A stretch of DNA of 64,000 nucleotides from Clavibacter sp. B3I6 (GCF_030816895.1 NZ_JAUSYL010000001.1:558001-622000), one strand, 5' to 3'; shown: positions 1 to 11,577, counted from the stretch's first letter. Numbers and translations: made by a program. Notes: generated by a model not told the origin, from the letters alone.

Positions 1-2382
<2,382 letters not shown>

Positions 2383-2480
2383 GGGCGCTCTCGATTCGAT
2401 GCGGGGGTCGCGGCCCGATGGGCCTCGACAAGACTAGTGAACGTGTCGGGCACCTCCCGAACCGGCGTCGCGGGCCGTGA

Positions 2481-4001
2481 TCAGGCGCGCGAGGAGGCCC
2501 TGGGGAGGGGCCGGCGGAGGCGCCCGGGGCCGCCCGCCGACGGCACGCGGCCGGCGCGGACGGCGGCCAGGAGCGGTGCGGCCTTGACCCGCACCTCCTC
2601 CAGCTCCTCCTCGGGGACGGACGACGCGGTGATGCCGCCACCCGCGCCGACCGTCGCGCGGCCGTCGGCGACGACGACCGAGCGGATCACCATGGCGAGG
2701 TCCGCGCGGCCGTCGTCGCCGAACCAGCCGAACGCCCCCGCGTAGATGCCCCGCGGGCCGCGCTCGAGGGCGGCGAGGATGCCGACCGCCGCGGACTTCG
2801 GGGCGCCCGTCATGGATCCGGCCGGGAACAGCGCCCGTACGGCGTCGACGGCCGAGACGCCCGGGGCGAGCTCGCCCTCGACGCGGCTCACGAGCTGGTG
2901 CACCTGCGCGTACGCCTCGACGTCGAACAGGCTCGTGACGCGCACCGAGCCGAGCACGCAGACCCGGCTGAGGTCGTTGCGCATGAGGTCGACGATCATG
3001 ACGTTCTCGGCGCGCTCCTTCTCGCTCGCGAGGAGGTCGGCGCGGGCGCGCGCGTCGGCGGCCGGATCCGCGTGGCGCGGGCGCGTGCCCTTGATGGGGA
3101 GCGTGCGCAGGGTGCCCGCGGCGTCGACCTCGACGAAGCGCTCGGGCGAGGCGCTCACGAGCACCGTGCCCCCCACTCGGAGGAACGCGCCGTGATGCGT
3201 GGGGCTCAGGGCGCGGAGGGCGAGGTGCACGCGGACCGGGTCCACGGCGCCGGGGACGCGGGCGCTGTTCGTGAGGCACAGCTGGTAGGCGTCGCCGCGG
3301 CGGATGGACTCCTGGCAGGAGCGGATGAGGGCGAGGTAGGCCGCGTCGTCGTGGCGCCAGGCGGGCGCGGCGGCGTCGCCGGGGTCGGCGGCCGGAGCGG
3401 CCAGGGCGGGATCGACGCGGTCCACGGCGTGTCGGACGGAGGGGGCAGCGGCGAGCTCGTCCTCGACGCGCTCGGGCCACGGGTCCCCCGCGCGTGCGAC
3501 CGCCCACACCTCGCGCGACGCGTGGTCGAACGCGAGGAGCCGCTCCACGCGGAGGAACGCGGCGGGAACGAGCCCGTCGGCTGAGTCGTCGTCGCGGGGT
3601 GCGACGGGCGGGGCGTGATGCAGCGAGACGGTCTCGGGCCACGCGTCGTGCGGGATCCAGCCGATGACGCCGAGGCGGAAGGCCAGGCCGGGCGGCAGGG
3701 CGGGCGGCTGGCCGGCCGCGGGGTCGGCCGCGGCGAGCGGCGGATCCGTGTCGGCCTCGCCCGCATGACGACCCGGCACCAGCTGCGCGAGCCCGGCGAA
3801 CACCCCCTGCGGCCAGGCGGTGACGGTGCCCGCGGACGCCGCGAGGTAGCTCCAGCCCTCCCCCGCCGAGTCGTCGAGCCAGGCGACGTCGCCCGCCGAC
3901 TCCGCCGCGAGGAGCGCCAGGAACGCCTCCTCCGGATCGTGCCAGGCGCCGAGACGCCGGCCGACGACCGTCCGCGCGGCGTGCGCGTCGCCCTCCTCCA
4001 T
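2481..4001 (-). CDS. pabB: Aminodeoxychorismate synthase component I (PabB)
   Basis: Chorismate-binding enzyme that aminates chorismate to 4-amino-4-deoxychorismate, the first step of p-aminobenzoate and folate synthesis. The 506-residue protein has the C-terminal chorismate-binding fold with PIKGTRP at about 302-308, a VDLMRNDLSRV segment, and GSMTGAPK at 395-402. The poorly conserved N-terminal third is normal for PabB. It starts at the ATG at 4001. It is divergent from the class IV aminotransferase gene (53 bp apart), which catalyses the next step, supporting PabB over anthranilate synthase TrpE. No glutaminase (PabA) domain is fused; that subunit must be encoded elsewhere. It ends about 100 bp before leuS on the same strand. 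Confidence 0.88.
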   Translation of the reverse strand: MEEGDAHAARTVVGRRLGAWHDPEEAFLALLAAESAGDVAWLDDSAGEGWSYLAASAGTVTAWPQGVFAGLAQLVPGRHAGEADTDPPLAAADPAAGQPPALPPGLAFRLGVIGWIPHDAWPETVSLHHAPPVAPRDDDSADGLVPAAFLRVERLLAFDHASREVWAVARAGDPWPERVEDELAAAPSVRHAVDRVDPALAAPAADPGDAAAPAWRHDDAAYLALIRSCQESIRRGDAYQLCLTNSARVPGAVDPVRVHLALRALSPTHHGAFLRVGGTVLVSASPERFVEVDAAGTLRTLPIKGTRPRHADPAADARARADLLASEKERAENVMIVDLMRNDLSRVCVLGSVRVTSLFDVEAYAQVHQLVSRVEGELAPGVSAVDAVRALFPAGSMTGAPKSAAVGILAALERGPRGIYAGAFGWFGDDGRADLAMVIRSVVVADGRATVGAGGGITASSVPEEELEEVRVKAAPLLAAVRAGRVPSAGGPGRLRRPLPRASSRA

Positions 4002-4054
4002 GCTCGGCCTCCCGGTGTCGTGAGCGCACCCGACGGCCGCCTAGCCTCAAGGGT

Positions 4055-4873
4055 ATGAGTTCCGAGACGATCCTCCGGTGGACCCCCGCGGGCTGGGCGC
4101 CGGCCGCCGCGGATCCCGCCGGTGGAGGAGCCGAGGTCGCGCGGCCCGCGGGTCACCGGGTGCTCGCCGCCGACTCGTTCCTGGTCGACGCGGGGCGGGT
4201 GCTCGCCCTCGACGTGCACCGCCAGCGCTTCCTCGCGTCGCTGCGCCTGCAGTCCGCGGCCGTCCCGGATCCGGTCGCCTTCCTCGACGCGGCGGTCGCC
4301 GCGCTGCCGCGCGAGGGCGCGTGGTTCCCGCGGGTGGAGGCGCTCCGGGGACCCGACGGCGACGTGGCCCGCCTCCTCGTCCGTCCCGCGCCGGAGCGCA
4401 CGGCGACGGTGGTGCTCCGCGACCACGACGGACCCGACCCGCGCACGATGCCGCGTGTCAAGGGCCCCGACCTGCACGCGCTCGGCGCCCTGCGCAGCCG
4501 CGCCGCCCGGCACGGCGCGGGCGAGGCGGTGATCCTCGCGGACGACGGCACGATCGCGGAGGGCGCCTACAGCGCGATCCTCTGGTGGCACGGCGACGCC
4601 CTCGCGGTCGTGGAGGGCGACGTGCCCCGGATCCCGAGCGTCACCGAGCGCAGCATCGTGGCGCTCGCGACGGCCCTCGGCGTCGACGTGCTGCACGAGC
4701 GGGCGCGGCCCGCCGATCTCGACGGGCGGGAGGTGTGGGCCGTGAGCGCGCTGCACGGGATCCGGCTCGTGCGGGAGTGGATGGACGGGCCCGCCGTCGC
4801 CGCCGAGCCCGGCCGCGTGCGCGCCTGGCGGACCCGCCTCGACGCCCTGCGTCGGGAGCTGCCGGCGGCCTGA
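4055..4873 (+). CDS. pabC: Class IV aminotransferase, probable aminodeoxychorismate lyase
   Basis: PLP-dependent fold-type IV enzyme of 272 residues. The probable Schiff-base lysine is K136 in RVKGPD, and the conserved glutamate is E169 in TIAEGAYS, a variant of the usual E-G-x-x-(S/T)-N. It probably removes pyruvate from aminodeoxychorismate to release p-aminobenzoate, given the divergently placed pabB. By sequence alone it could instead be a branched-chain or D-amino-acid transaminase. A TAGCCT hexamer at 4042-4047 ends only seven bases before the ATG at 4055, so transcription probably begins at or near the start codon (leaderless or almost so). Confidence 0.75.
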   Translation: MSSETILRWTPAGWAPAAADPAGGGAEVARPAGHRVLAADSFLVDAGRVLALDVHRQRFLASLRLQSAAVPDPVAFLDAAVAALPREGAWFPRVEALRGPDGDVARLLVRPAPERTATVVLRDHDGPDPRTMPRVKGPDLHALGALRSRAARHGAGEAVILADDGTIAEGAYSAILWWHGDALAVVEGDVPRIPSVTERSIVALATALGVDVLHERARPADLDGREVWAVSALHGIRLVREWMDGPAVAAEPGRVRAWRTRLDALRRELPAA

Positions 4874-4894
4874 CGAGCGCCGGCGGGCGCGGCC

Positions 4895-6610
4895 TCAGCG
4901 GATGCCGCCCCCGTCCTCCGCGGACCGCAGCTCCACCGTCCGGTCCACGAGCTCCTCGGGGACGTCCGTGTGCGTGAGCAGCAGCACGCCGCGCCCGCGG
5001 TCCCGCGCGGCGGTGAGGACGTCGCGCAGCACGGCCTGCGCCCGCTCGGGGTCGACGTCCGCGGTGGGCTCGTCGAGCACCAGGATCGGGAAGTCCGCGA
5101 GCAGCGCCCGGGCGAGGGCCATGCGCTGGGCCTGGCCCCCGGACACCAGGCCGCCGCGGTCGCCGACGCGCGCGCCGAGGCCGCCGCGCTCGGCGGCCCA
5201 CCCCGCGAGACCGACGCGCCCGAGCGCCGCGACGAGCTCGTCGTCGGTCGCGTCCTCGCGGGCGAAGAGCAGGTTCTGCCGGATGCTCGCGTCGAAGAGG
5301 TGCGGCGTCTGCTCGCAGAGGCCCACGATCCTCCGCACGGCCGAGGGCGGCATCGCCCGGGCGTCCTGCCCGTCGAGCTCGTAGGCGCCCCGGGACTCGA
5401 GGAACCGCACGAGCGCCGCGGCCAGCGATGACTTGCCGGATCCGCTCGGGCCGCGCACGACGACCGTCTCCCCCGGCCGGACGACCAGGGACACGGGCGC
5501 GAGAGCGTCCTGGTCCGCTCCGGGCCAGCGCGTGACGAGGTCGCGGACCTCGAGCGACCATCCGGCGGAGGGCGCTCCCGGCGCGCCGGCGTCGTCCGCG
5601 GCGCCGCCGACGACCGGCCCGGGCCCGTCCGGCGCGGGCTCCCGCGGGATCCCCTCCGGCACGGCGGCCGGCACGACGCCCGCCACCCGGTCCGCGCTCG
5701 TCCGCACGCGGCGCCACGCCTGGACGGCGAGCGGCACGGACGTCGCCGACTCCACCAGCGCGAGCGGGACCAGTGCCGCGAGGGCCAGCCACGCGGGATC
5801 CAGCGCGCCGGACGCGAGGCCGGGGACGCCCTGCAGCACGGTCCAGGCGGCGACCGCGCCCGTGCCCGTGAGCACGACGCCCGTGGTGACGCCGGCCGCC
5901 GCGGCGCTCCGGAGCTCCGCGCGGCGGAGCGCGTCGGCGGCCCGGTCGACCTCGGCCAGCCGCGCGTCCAGGGCGCCGAACGCCAGGAGGACGTCGAGGC
6001 CGCCGACGAGGTCGAGCACGCGGTCCTGCAGCGCGGCCCGCAGCGGCTGGATCCGCGTCTCGGCCCGCCCCGCGAGCGCCGACGTCGCGCCCACGCCCAC
6101 CGCGAGCGACACCGCGAGCACCAGCAGGAGCCCGATCCCGGCGGCCGGCAGCACCGCGCCCACGACCACGACGCTCGCCGCCTGCACCAGCACCGACACG
6201 ACGAGCGGCTGGACGACGCGGAGCGGCAGGTCCTGCAGCCGGTCCACGTCGCCGACGAGCCGGGTCAGCAGGTCGCCGCGGCGCGTGTCCCGGAGACCCG
6301 CGGGAGCGAAGGGCAGGATCCGCTCGAAGACGCCCACGCGCAGCGTCGCCAGCGCCCGGAACGCCGCGTCGTGGCTCGTGATCCGCTCCAGGTACCGGAA
6401 CGCGGCCCGCCCGAGCGCGAACGCCCGCACGCCGACGATCGCCATGCCGAGGAACAGGATCGGGGGCTGCTCCGACGCGCGCGTGATGAGCCACGCCGAG
6501 GTCGCGAGGAGCGCCACGGCGCCGACCGCGCTCGCCAGCCCGGCGAGGAGTCCGGGCAGCGCGCGGCGGAGGGGCGGCTGCGCGAGCCGGAGGACGTCGT
6601 CGCGGTTCAC
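4895..6610 (-). CDS. cydC: CydC, ABC exporter half for cytochrome bd assembly
   Basis: Second half of the heterodimeric CydDC ABC exporter, a membrane protein needed to assemble cytochrome bd oxidase; the family is linked to thiol or heme transport. The 571-residue chain has an N-terminal six-helix ABC membrane domain, then a nucleotide-binding domain with Walker A GPSGSGKSS, signature VSGGQAQRMALARALL and Walker B ILVLDEPTADVD. The GTG start at 6610 overlaps the cydD stop by four bases (GTGA), showing translational coupling. It is the last gene of the cydABCD operon and converges on pabC, with only 21 bp between stops. An acidic, proline-rich linker of about 50 residues joins the two domains. 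Confidence 0.9.
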   Translation of the reverse strand: MNRDDVLRLAQPPLRRALPGLLAGLASAVGAVALLATSAWLITRASEQPPILFLGMAIVGVRAFALGRAAFRYLERITSHDAAFRALATLRVGVFERILPFAPAGLRDTRRGDLLTRLVGDVDRLQDLPLRVVQPLVVSVLVQAASVVVVGAVLPAAGIGLLLVLAVSLAVGVGATSALAGRAETRIQPLRAALQDRVLDLVGGLDVLLAFGALDARLAEVDRAADALRRAELRSAAAAGVTTGVVLTGTGAVAAWTVLQGVPGLASGALDPAWLALAALVPLALVESATSVPLAVQAWRRVRTSADRVAGVVPAAVPEGIPREPAPDGPGPVVGGAADDAGAPGAPSAGWSLEVRDLVTRWPGADQDALAPVSLVVRPGETVVVRGPSGSGKSSLAAALVRFLESRGAYELDGQDARAMPPSAVRRIVGLCEQTPHLFDASIRQNLLFAREDATDDELVAALGRVGLAGWAAERGGLGARVGDRGGLVSGGQAQRMALARALLADFPILVLDEPTADVDPERAQAVLRDVLTAARDRGRGVLLLTHTDVPEELVDRTVELRSAEDGGGIR

Positions 6611-8328
6611 GGCGCCACCTGCGCGCGCCAGGCGGGCTCGGGCACGATGCGCGCGGGACCGGACGCGGTCGGCGCGTGGGGCACCGCGGACCCGCGGCCG
6701 TCGAGCCGCAGCTCGGCGTCGGCCGCCCGCACGAGGGCCCCGCGGTGCGTCACGACCACGACGGCGCGCCCCTGGTCGGCGAGCGCGCGGATCCCCGCGG
6801 CCAGCCGGGCCTCGGACGCCGCGTCGAGCGCGGAGCTGGGCTCGTCGAGCAGCACGAGCGCGCAGTCGAGCGCGAGCGCCCGGTGGACGGCGCGCGCGAC
6901 GGCGACGCGCTGCGCCTGGCCGCCGGAGAGCCCCTGGCCGCCGACGCCGAGGCGGAGGTCGGGGTCGATCCCGTCCGCCGCGGCGAGCGCGAGGGCTCGT
7001 CGGACGAGCGCGTCGTCCGGCTCCGCGATCCCCAGGGCGACGTTCTCGCGCACCGTGCCGGCCACGAGCCCGGGTCGCTGCCCCGCCCAGGCGACGTGCT
7101 CCGGGCAGGCGGGGCGGAGCGCGCCGTCGGGGTCGGCGTCGTCCTCCCAGCCGAGGGCGCCGGTCGCCGGCAGCTGCCCGAGCAGCGTGGCGACGAGCGA
7201 CGACTTCCCGGCACCGCTCGGCCCCGTCACGGCCGTGACGCGTCCCCGGGGGAACCGCGCCGAGATCGCCGTGAGCACGGGCCGCCCGTCGCGGGAGACG
7301 CCGAGGTCGCGCACGACGAGCGCGTCGCCCGCCGGTGCCGACGCGTGATGGCGCGCCCCGGCCGACGGGGCGGATCGCGCCTCGTCCAGGACGGCGAGCA
7401 CGTCGTCGGAGGCCGCCACCCCCTCCGCCGCCGCGTGGAACTGGACGCCGACCTGGCGGAGCGGCAGGAACGCCTCCGGCGCGAGCAGCAGCACGAAGAG
7501 CCCCACCTCGAGGTCGAGCTGGCCGCCGATGAGCCGCACGCCCACCGAGACCGCGACCAGCGCGACCGACAGCGACGCCGCGAGCTCCAGCACGAAGCCC
7601 GACAGGAAGGAGATGCGCAGCACGCGCATCGTCTCCACGCGGTACTCCTCGGTGACCCGGCGGATGCGGGCCGTCTGCCGCCGTGCGCGCCCGAAGACCA
7701 GCAGGGTGGAGAGCCCGTCGACCACGTCGAGGAAGCCGGACGCGAGCTCCGTGAGGCGCAACCACTGCCGCCGCTGCACCTCCTGCGTCGCCCACCCGAT
7801 GAGCACCATGAACACGGGGATGACGGGCAGCGTCGCGATGACCGTGATCCCCGTGAGCGGGTCCTGGGCGAGCAGCACCGCCACGACGAGGGGCGTCGCG
7901 AGCGCCGTGAGGATCAGCTGCGGCACGTAGCGCGCGAAGTAGGGCTCCAGCGCGTCGAGGCCCGGGCCGACGACCGTGGCCAGGCGGCCCCGGTTGCGGC
8001 CCGCGGTCCAGGCGGGCCCGAGGTCCGCGATCGCCCGGAGCGCCCGGCGCCGCAGCTCGGCCGTGACCTGCGCGGCGCCGCGGGCGCCCACGACGTCGAG
8101 CAGCCACGCGGCGGCCCCGCGCACGACGGCGGAGGCGACGGCCAGCGCCAGCAGCGGTCCGAGATCGGCCGCGCTCGCGCCGCCGATCGCCCGCACGACG
8201 AGCTGCGTGAGCGACCAGCAGGCGGCGACGAGCGCGAGCGTCTGCACGACGCCCACGAGGGCGCCGACCGCGAGCATCGTGCGGGCCGAGGCGGAGTGCC
8301 GCAGCAGCCGCGGGTCGAGGGGCTTCAC
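6607..8328 (-). CDS. cydD: CydD, ABC exporter half for cytochrome bd assembly
   Basis: First half of the CydDC exporter, 573 residues. The transmembrane ABC domain occupies about residues 1-310. The ATPase domain shows Walker A GPSGAGKSS, signature LSGGQAQRVAVARAV and Walker B LVLLDEPSSALD. It starts at a GTG (8326-8328) just four bases after the cydB stop and overlaps cydC by four bases. It acts in the cytoplasmic membrane with CydC to support heme insertion into CydAB. The gene order cydA-cydB-cydD-cydC is the normal actinobacterial and Bacillus arrangement. Confidence 0.9.
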   Translation of the reverse strand: MKPLDPRLLRHSASARTMLAVGALVGVVQTLALVAACWSLTQLVVRAIGGASAADLGPLLALAVASAVVRGAAAWLLDVVGARGAAQVTAELRRRALRAIADLGPAWTAGRNRGRLATVVGPGLDALEPYFARYVPQLILTALATPLVVAVLLAQDPLTGITVIATLPVIPVFMVLIGWATQEVQRRQWLRLTELASGFLDVVDGLSTLLVFGRARRQTARIRRVTEEYRVETMRVLRISFLSGFVLELAASLSVALVAVSVGVRLIGGQLDLEVGLFVLLLAPEAFLPLRQVGVQFHAAAEGVAASDDVLAVLDEARSAPSAGARHHASAPAGDALVVRDLGVSRDGRPVLTAISARFPRGRVTAVTGPSGAGKSSLVATLLGQLPATGALGWEDDADPDGALRPACPEHVAWAGQRPGLVAGTVRENVALGIAEPDDALVRRALALAAADGIDPDLRLGVGGQGLSGGQAQRVAVARAVHRALALDCALVLLDEPSSALDAASEARLAAGIRALADQGRAVVVVTHRGALVRAADAELRLDGRGSAVPHAPTASGPARIVPEPAWRAQVAP

Positions 8329-8332
8329 GGCG

Positions 8333-9337
8333 TCAGTGGGCGGCCTGGGAGATCACGGCGCGCGTGATGCGCTTCCGGAACACCCAGTACGTCCACGCCT
8401 GGTACGCGAGGATCAGCGGCAGCGCGAAGCCGGCGGCCCACGTCATGATCGTGAGCGTGTACGGCGACGACGACGCGTTCTCGAGCGTGAGCCCGTACGC
8501 GGGGTCGTTCGAGGCCGGCATCACGAACGGGTGCAGCGCCGTGAAGAGGCTGGCGACGGCCAGCGCGATGGTCGCCGCGAGCAGGCCGAACGCCCACCGC
8601 TCGCGTCCCCGCACGTTCGCGAGGTAGGACGCGACGAGCGCGACCGCCGCGAGCGCGGAGACGAGTCCCGAGAGCGGCGAGCCGTGGGCGAGCGTCGTCC
8701 ACACGAGGAAGGTCGCAGCGATCACGATGGCCACCGCGCCGACCCGCATCGACATCAGGCGCGCACGGGCCCGTATCGGCCCGTCGGTCTTGAGCGCCGC
8801 GAACTGCAGCCCGTTGACGAGGAACAGCGACAGGGTCGTGAGCCCGCCGAGGAGCGCGTACGGGTTCAGCAGGTCGAGCGTGGATCCCGTGAGGTCGTGG
8901 TTCGCGTCCATCGGCACGCCGCGCACCACGTTCGCGAAGACGACGCCCCAGAGGAACGACGGCACGACCGAGCCGACGACGATCATCAGGTCGAACGACC
9001 CGCGCCACCGGTCGGACGCCCCCTGGTGCCGGTACTCGAACGAGACGCCGCGGAGGATGAGGGTGATGAGGATGGCGAGCAGCAGCAGGTAGAAGCCGCT
9101 GAACATGGTGGCGTACCACTCGGGGAACGCCGCGAAGAGCGCGGCGCCGGCGACGATGAGCCACGTCTCGTTGAGGTCCCACACGGGGCCGATGGTGTTG
9201 ATGAGCACGCGTCGGTCGGTGTCGTCCTTCGCGAGGAACGGCAGGCTCATGCCCACGCCGAAGTCGAAGCCGTCGAGCACGAAGTAGCCGACGAACAGGA
9301 AGGCGATGACGCCGAACCAGAGGGTGGGCAGGTCCAT
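8333..9337 (-). CDS. cydB: Cytochrome bd ubiquinol/menaquinol oxidase subunit II
   Basis: Integral membrane subunit II of cytochrome bd oxidase, a high-oxygen-affinity terminal oxidase that oxidises quinol and reduces oxygen without pumping protons. The 334-residue protein begins MDLPTLWFGVIAFLF, contains the family hallmark GFDFGVG near the N-terminus and a WDLNETWLI segment, and has about eight to nine hydrophobic helices. Its ATG shares one base with the cydA stop (TGATG), so the two subunits are translationally coupled. Confidence 0.95.
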   Translation of the reverse strand: MDLPTLWFGVIAFLFVGYFVLDGFDFGVGMSLPFLAKDDTDRRVLINTIGPVWDLNETWLIVAGAALFAAFPEWYATMFSGFYLLLLAILITLILRGVSFEYRHQGASDRWRGSFDLMIVVGSVVPSFLWGVVFANVVRGVPMDANHDLTGSTLDLLNPYALLGGLTTLSLFLVNGLQFAALKTDGPIRARARLMSMRVGAVAIVIAATFLVWTTLAHGSPLSGLVSALAAVALVASYLANVRGRERWAFGLLAATIALAVASLFTALHPFVMPASNDPAYGLTLENASSSPYTLTIMTWAAGFALPLILAYQAWTYWVFRKRITRAVISQAAH

Positions 9338-10749
9338 CAGTAGACGCTCGCTTCCCGGACGACCTCGCCCGTCTCGGGGTCGGGCTCCGCTTCCGGATCC
9401 GGCCCCCTCTGCGCCGCCCGCAGGATGAGGCGGAACTCCACCACGGCGAGCGACCCGTAGACGACCGTGAAGGCCACGAGCGACAGCAGCACCTGGAGGC
9501 CGGTGACGTTCGGCGAGACGGCGGAGGAGGTCTGCAGGAGGCTGAACACGATCCAGGGCTGGCGGCCCATCTCCGTGAAGATCCAGCCGACCGTCATGGC
9601 CAGCAGCGGCAGCGGGGCGGCCCAGATGGCGACCTTCCACATCCACGGGCGGGTGATGGCGCGGCCGCGGCGCGTGAGCCAGAGGCCCGCGACGGCGACG
9701 CCGATGGCGGCCATGCCGAAGCCCATCATCCAGCGGAACGCCCAGTAGGTGACCCAGATGGTGGGCGTGTAGTCGCCGGGGCCGTAGCTCGCGACGTACT
9801 GCGCCTGCAGGTCGTTGATCCCCTCGACCGTGCCGTCGAGCGTGTGCGTGGACAGGAACGACAGGAGGTACGGGATCCGGATGGAGAACAGCTCGCTCGA
9901 CCCGTCCGGCGTCCCCCAGGTGAAGAGCGAGAACGATGCGGCGGCGCCGGAGGAGGTGTCGTAGTGCGCCTCGGCCGCGGCCATCTTCATGGGCTGCGTC
10001 TGCACCATCGCGAGGCCGAGCTGGTCGCCGGTGAGGATGGTGAGCGCGCCGGAGGCGACCATGAACCACATGCCGAAGCGCATGGCCGGCATCATCGTGT
10101 CGAGGTGCTGGTTGCGGGAGAGGTGCCATGCGGCGACCGAGATGATGACCGCGGCCGCGCACATGAAGCTCGCGAAGATCGTGTGCGGGAACGCCGCGAG
10201 CGCCACCTTGTTCGTGAGCAGCGCCCAGATGTCGGTGAGCTCGGCCCGGCCACGGGCCTCGTCGATGCGGTAGCCGACGGGGTTCTGCATGAAGGCGTTG
10301 GCCGCGAGGATGAAGTAGGCCGACAGGATCGACGCGACCGAGACCACCCAGATGGACGCGAGGTGCAGCCTCTTCGGGAGCTTGTCCCAGCCGAAGATCC
10401 ACACGCCGATGAACGACGCCTCGAGGAAGAAGGCGAGGAGCCCCTCGAGCGCGAGCGGAGCGCCGAACACGTCGCCCACGAACCGCGAGTACTCGGACCA
10501 GTTCATGCCGAACTGGAACTCCTGCACGATGCCCGTGACGGTGCCCATCGCGAAGTTGATGAGGAAGATGCGGCCGAAGAAGCGGGTGAGCCGCAGGTAG
10601 TGCTGCCGGCCGGTGCGGACCCAGGCCGTCTGGTAGATCGCGCAGACGAAGGCCATGCCGATCGTGAGCGGCACGAAGAGGAAGTGGTAGACGGTCGTGA
10701 GGCCGAACTGCCAGCGGGAGAGCAGGAGCGGGTCGAGCAGGTCGTTCAC
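9337..10749 (-). CDS. cydA: Cytochrome bd oxidase subunit I
   Basis: Heme-carrying subunit I of cytochrome bd. The 470-residue length suggests the short Q-loop type found in Gram-positives. Visible hallmarks are an N-terminal RWQFGLTTVYHFLF segment with the heme-ligand histidine near residue 22, a long run of hydrophobic helices, and the quinol-loop motif GRQPW at about 395-399. I start it at the GTG at 10749 (VNDLLDPLLLSRWQ); the much longer open frame upstream is arginine/proline-rich noise. No strong ribosome-binding site is visible before this GTG. It is first in the cydABDC operon. Confidence 0.93.
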   Translation of the reverse strand: MNDLLDPLLLSRWQFGLTTVYHFLFVPLTIGMAFVCAIYQTAWVRTGRQHYLRLTRFFGRIFLINFAMGTVTGIVQEFQFGMNWSEYSRFVGDVFGAPLALEGLLAFFLEASFIGVWIFGWDKLPKRLHLASIWVVSVASILSAYFILAANAFMQNPVGYRIDEARGRAELTDIWALLTNKVALAAFPHTIFASFMCAAAVIISVAAWHLSRNQHLDTMMPAMRFGMWFMVASGALTILTGDQLGLAMVQTQPMKMAAAEAHYDTSSGAAASFSLFTWGTPDGSSELFSIRIPYLLSFLSTHTLDGTVEGINDLQAQYVASYGPGDYTPTIWVTYWAFRWMMGFGMAAIGVAVAGLWLTRRGRAITRPWMWKVAIWAAPLPLLAMTVGWIFTEMGRQPWIVFSLLQTSSAVSPNVTGLQVLLSLVAFTVVYGSLAVVEFRLILRAAQRGPDPEAEPDPETGEVVREASVY

Positions 10750-10879
10750 TCGGGGCGACCGGTTCGGCCGGGACGCGGGCGGTCGGCAGGGGCGGGGGCG
10801 GGATGCGGTGTCATGGCGACCGGATGCGCTTCCTGTGGAGGGTGGATCGTGCGGGTCTGAGGCTCCATCGCGACGCCTC

Positions 10880-10897
10880 CATTCTACGACTTGTAGA
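10880..10897 (-). promoter_or_regulatory. Candidate cyd promoter -10 and inverted-repeat operator
   Basis: On the minus strand a TAGAAT hexamer (complement of 10880-10885; one mismatch to TATAAT) lies about 130 bases upstream of the cydA GTG. It overlaps a perfect inverted repeat TCTAC-GACTT-GTAGA (10883-10897). No good -35 box is visible. The overlap suggests a repressor or activator site controlling the oxidase operon; the regulator is not identifiable from this window. Confidence 0.4.
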
Positions 10898-11088
10898 CGA
10901 TCCGCGCGAGCCGCGGAGCGCATCCCGGCTGGGTCGCGTTCGCCCGGTGGCGACGCGGACGACACCCCCCGTTCACCCGCCCGGACGACGCTCGGGGGAC
11001 GCATCCGGATCGGCGTCGACCCGGTGCGCCCGCCACCCGCGGAGACGACCCCCGTCGCCGCTCCCCCGCCGCCGCCCGCGATCCGGCA

Positions 11089-11107
11089 CCCACCCACCCA
11101 CCCACCC
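11089..11107 (-). repeat. (GGGT)4GGG G-quadruplex motif on minus strand
   Basis: Five CCC runs separated by single A residues on the plus strand, which is five GGG runs with one-base T loops on the minus strand. Single-base-loop G-tracts of this kind are known to form very stable parallel quadruplexes. It sits 32 bases before the ATG of the small gene at 11140. Confidence 0.8.
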
Positions 11108-11139
11108 GCACCGCGCACGTCGACCGAAGGGCCGCCGCC

Positions 11140-11577
11140 ATGACCTCCTCCGCCCCCGCCTCCCCGGCGCCCGGCCTCGCCGGCGGATCCTCCCTCCCCT
11201 CCGCCGGCGCGCCCGCGTCCGCGTACGTCGCGCTCCTCGTGGCGGACGGCGCCCGCCTCACCGGCCGGGTCGCCGAGGTCGCCGAGGACGTCGAGGCCGG
11301 GACGGCGGAGCGCCACGACGTCCGGACCGCCACCGTCGAGGGAGCCCTCATCGCCGCCCTCGCGCTCGTGGCCGGCGGGCTCGACGTCCGCGACGCGGCC
11401 CAGCACGCGGTCGACGGGGATCCCGCACCCGTCATCCAGGCGCTGCACTCCCTGGCGGGCCGCGGCGGCGTCGAGCCCTACCTCCTGCGCAACGGCCTGA
11501 CGGTCGACCACTTCCACGCGCTCCGCGACGCCGTCGTGGCGCGCGGCGGGCGCGAGCTCGACGAGTCGCAGGACTGA
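11140..11577 (+). CDS. Hypothetical protein, 145 aa, alanine-rich
   Basis: I do not recognise this protein. It begins at the ATG at 11140 with GAAGGG eight bases upstream as a plausible ribosome-binding site. After an alanine/serine/proline-rich N-terminus of about 25 residues it becomes a mostly helical, soluble-looking chain (VEGALIAALALVAGG, then VEPYLLRNGLTVDHFHAL). No signal peptide, cysteine pair or known motif is evident. Codon use resembles the neighbours, so it is probably real. A candidate promoter reading in the opposite direction lies just downstream, so an antisense transcript may overlap it. Confidence 0.55.
   Translation: MTSSAPASPAPGLAGGSSLPSAGAPASAYVALLVADGARLTGRVAEVAEDVEAGTAERHDVRTATVEGALIAALALVAGGLDVRDAAQHAVDGDPAPVIQALHSLAGRGGVEPYLLRNGLTVDHFHALRDAVVARGGRELDESQD

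Larger units (their letters stand above)
10750..11139. other. 390-bp non-coding region upstream of cydABDC
   Basis: Divergent intergenic region between cydA (leftward) and a small hypothetical gene (rightward). I see no convincing ORF. It contains a candidate -10 element plus inverted repeat for the cyd operon (10880-10897) and a C-rich tract that forms a G-quadruplex motif on the minus strand (11089-11107). The rest is very GC-rich and I recognise nothing else in it. Confidence 0.6.
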
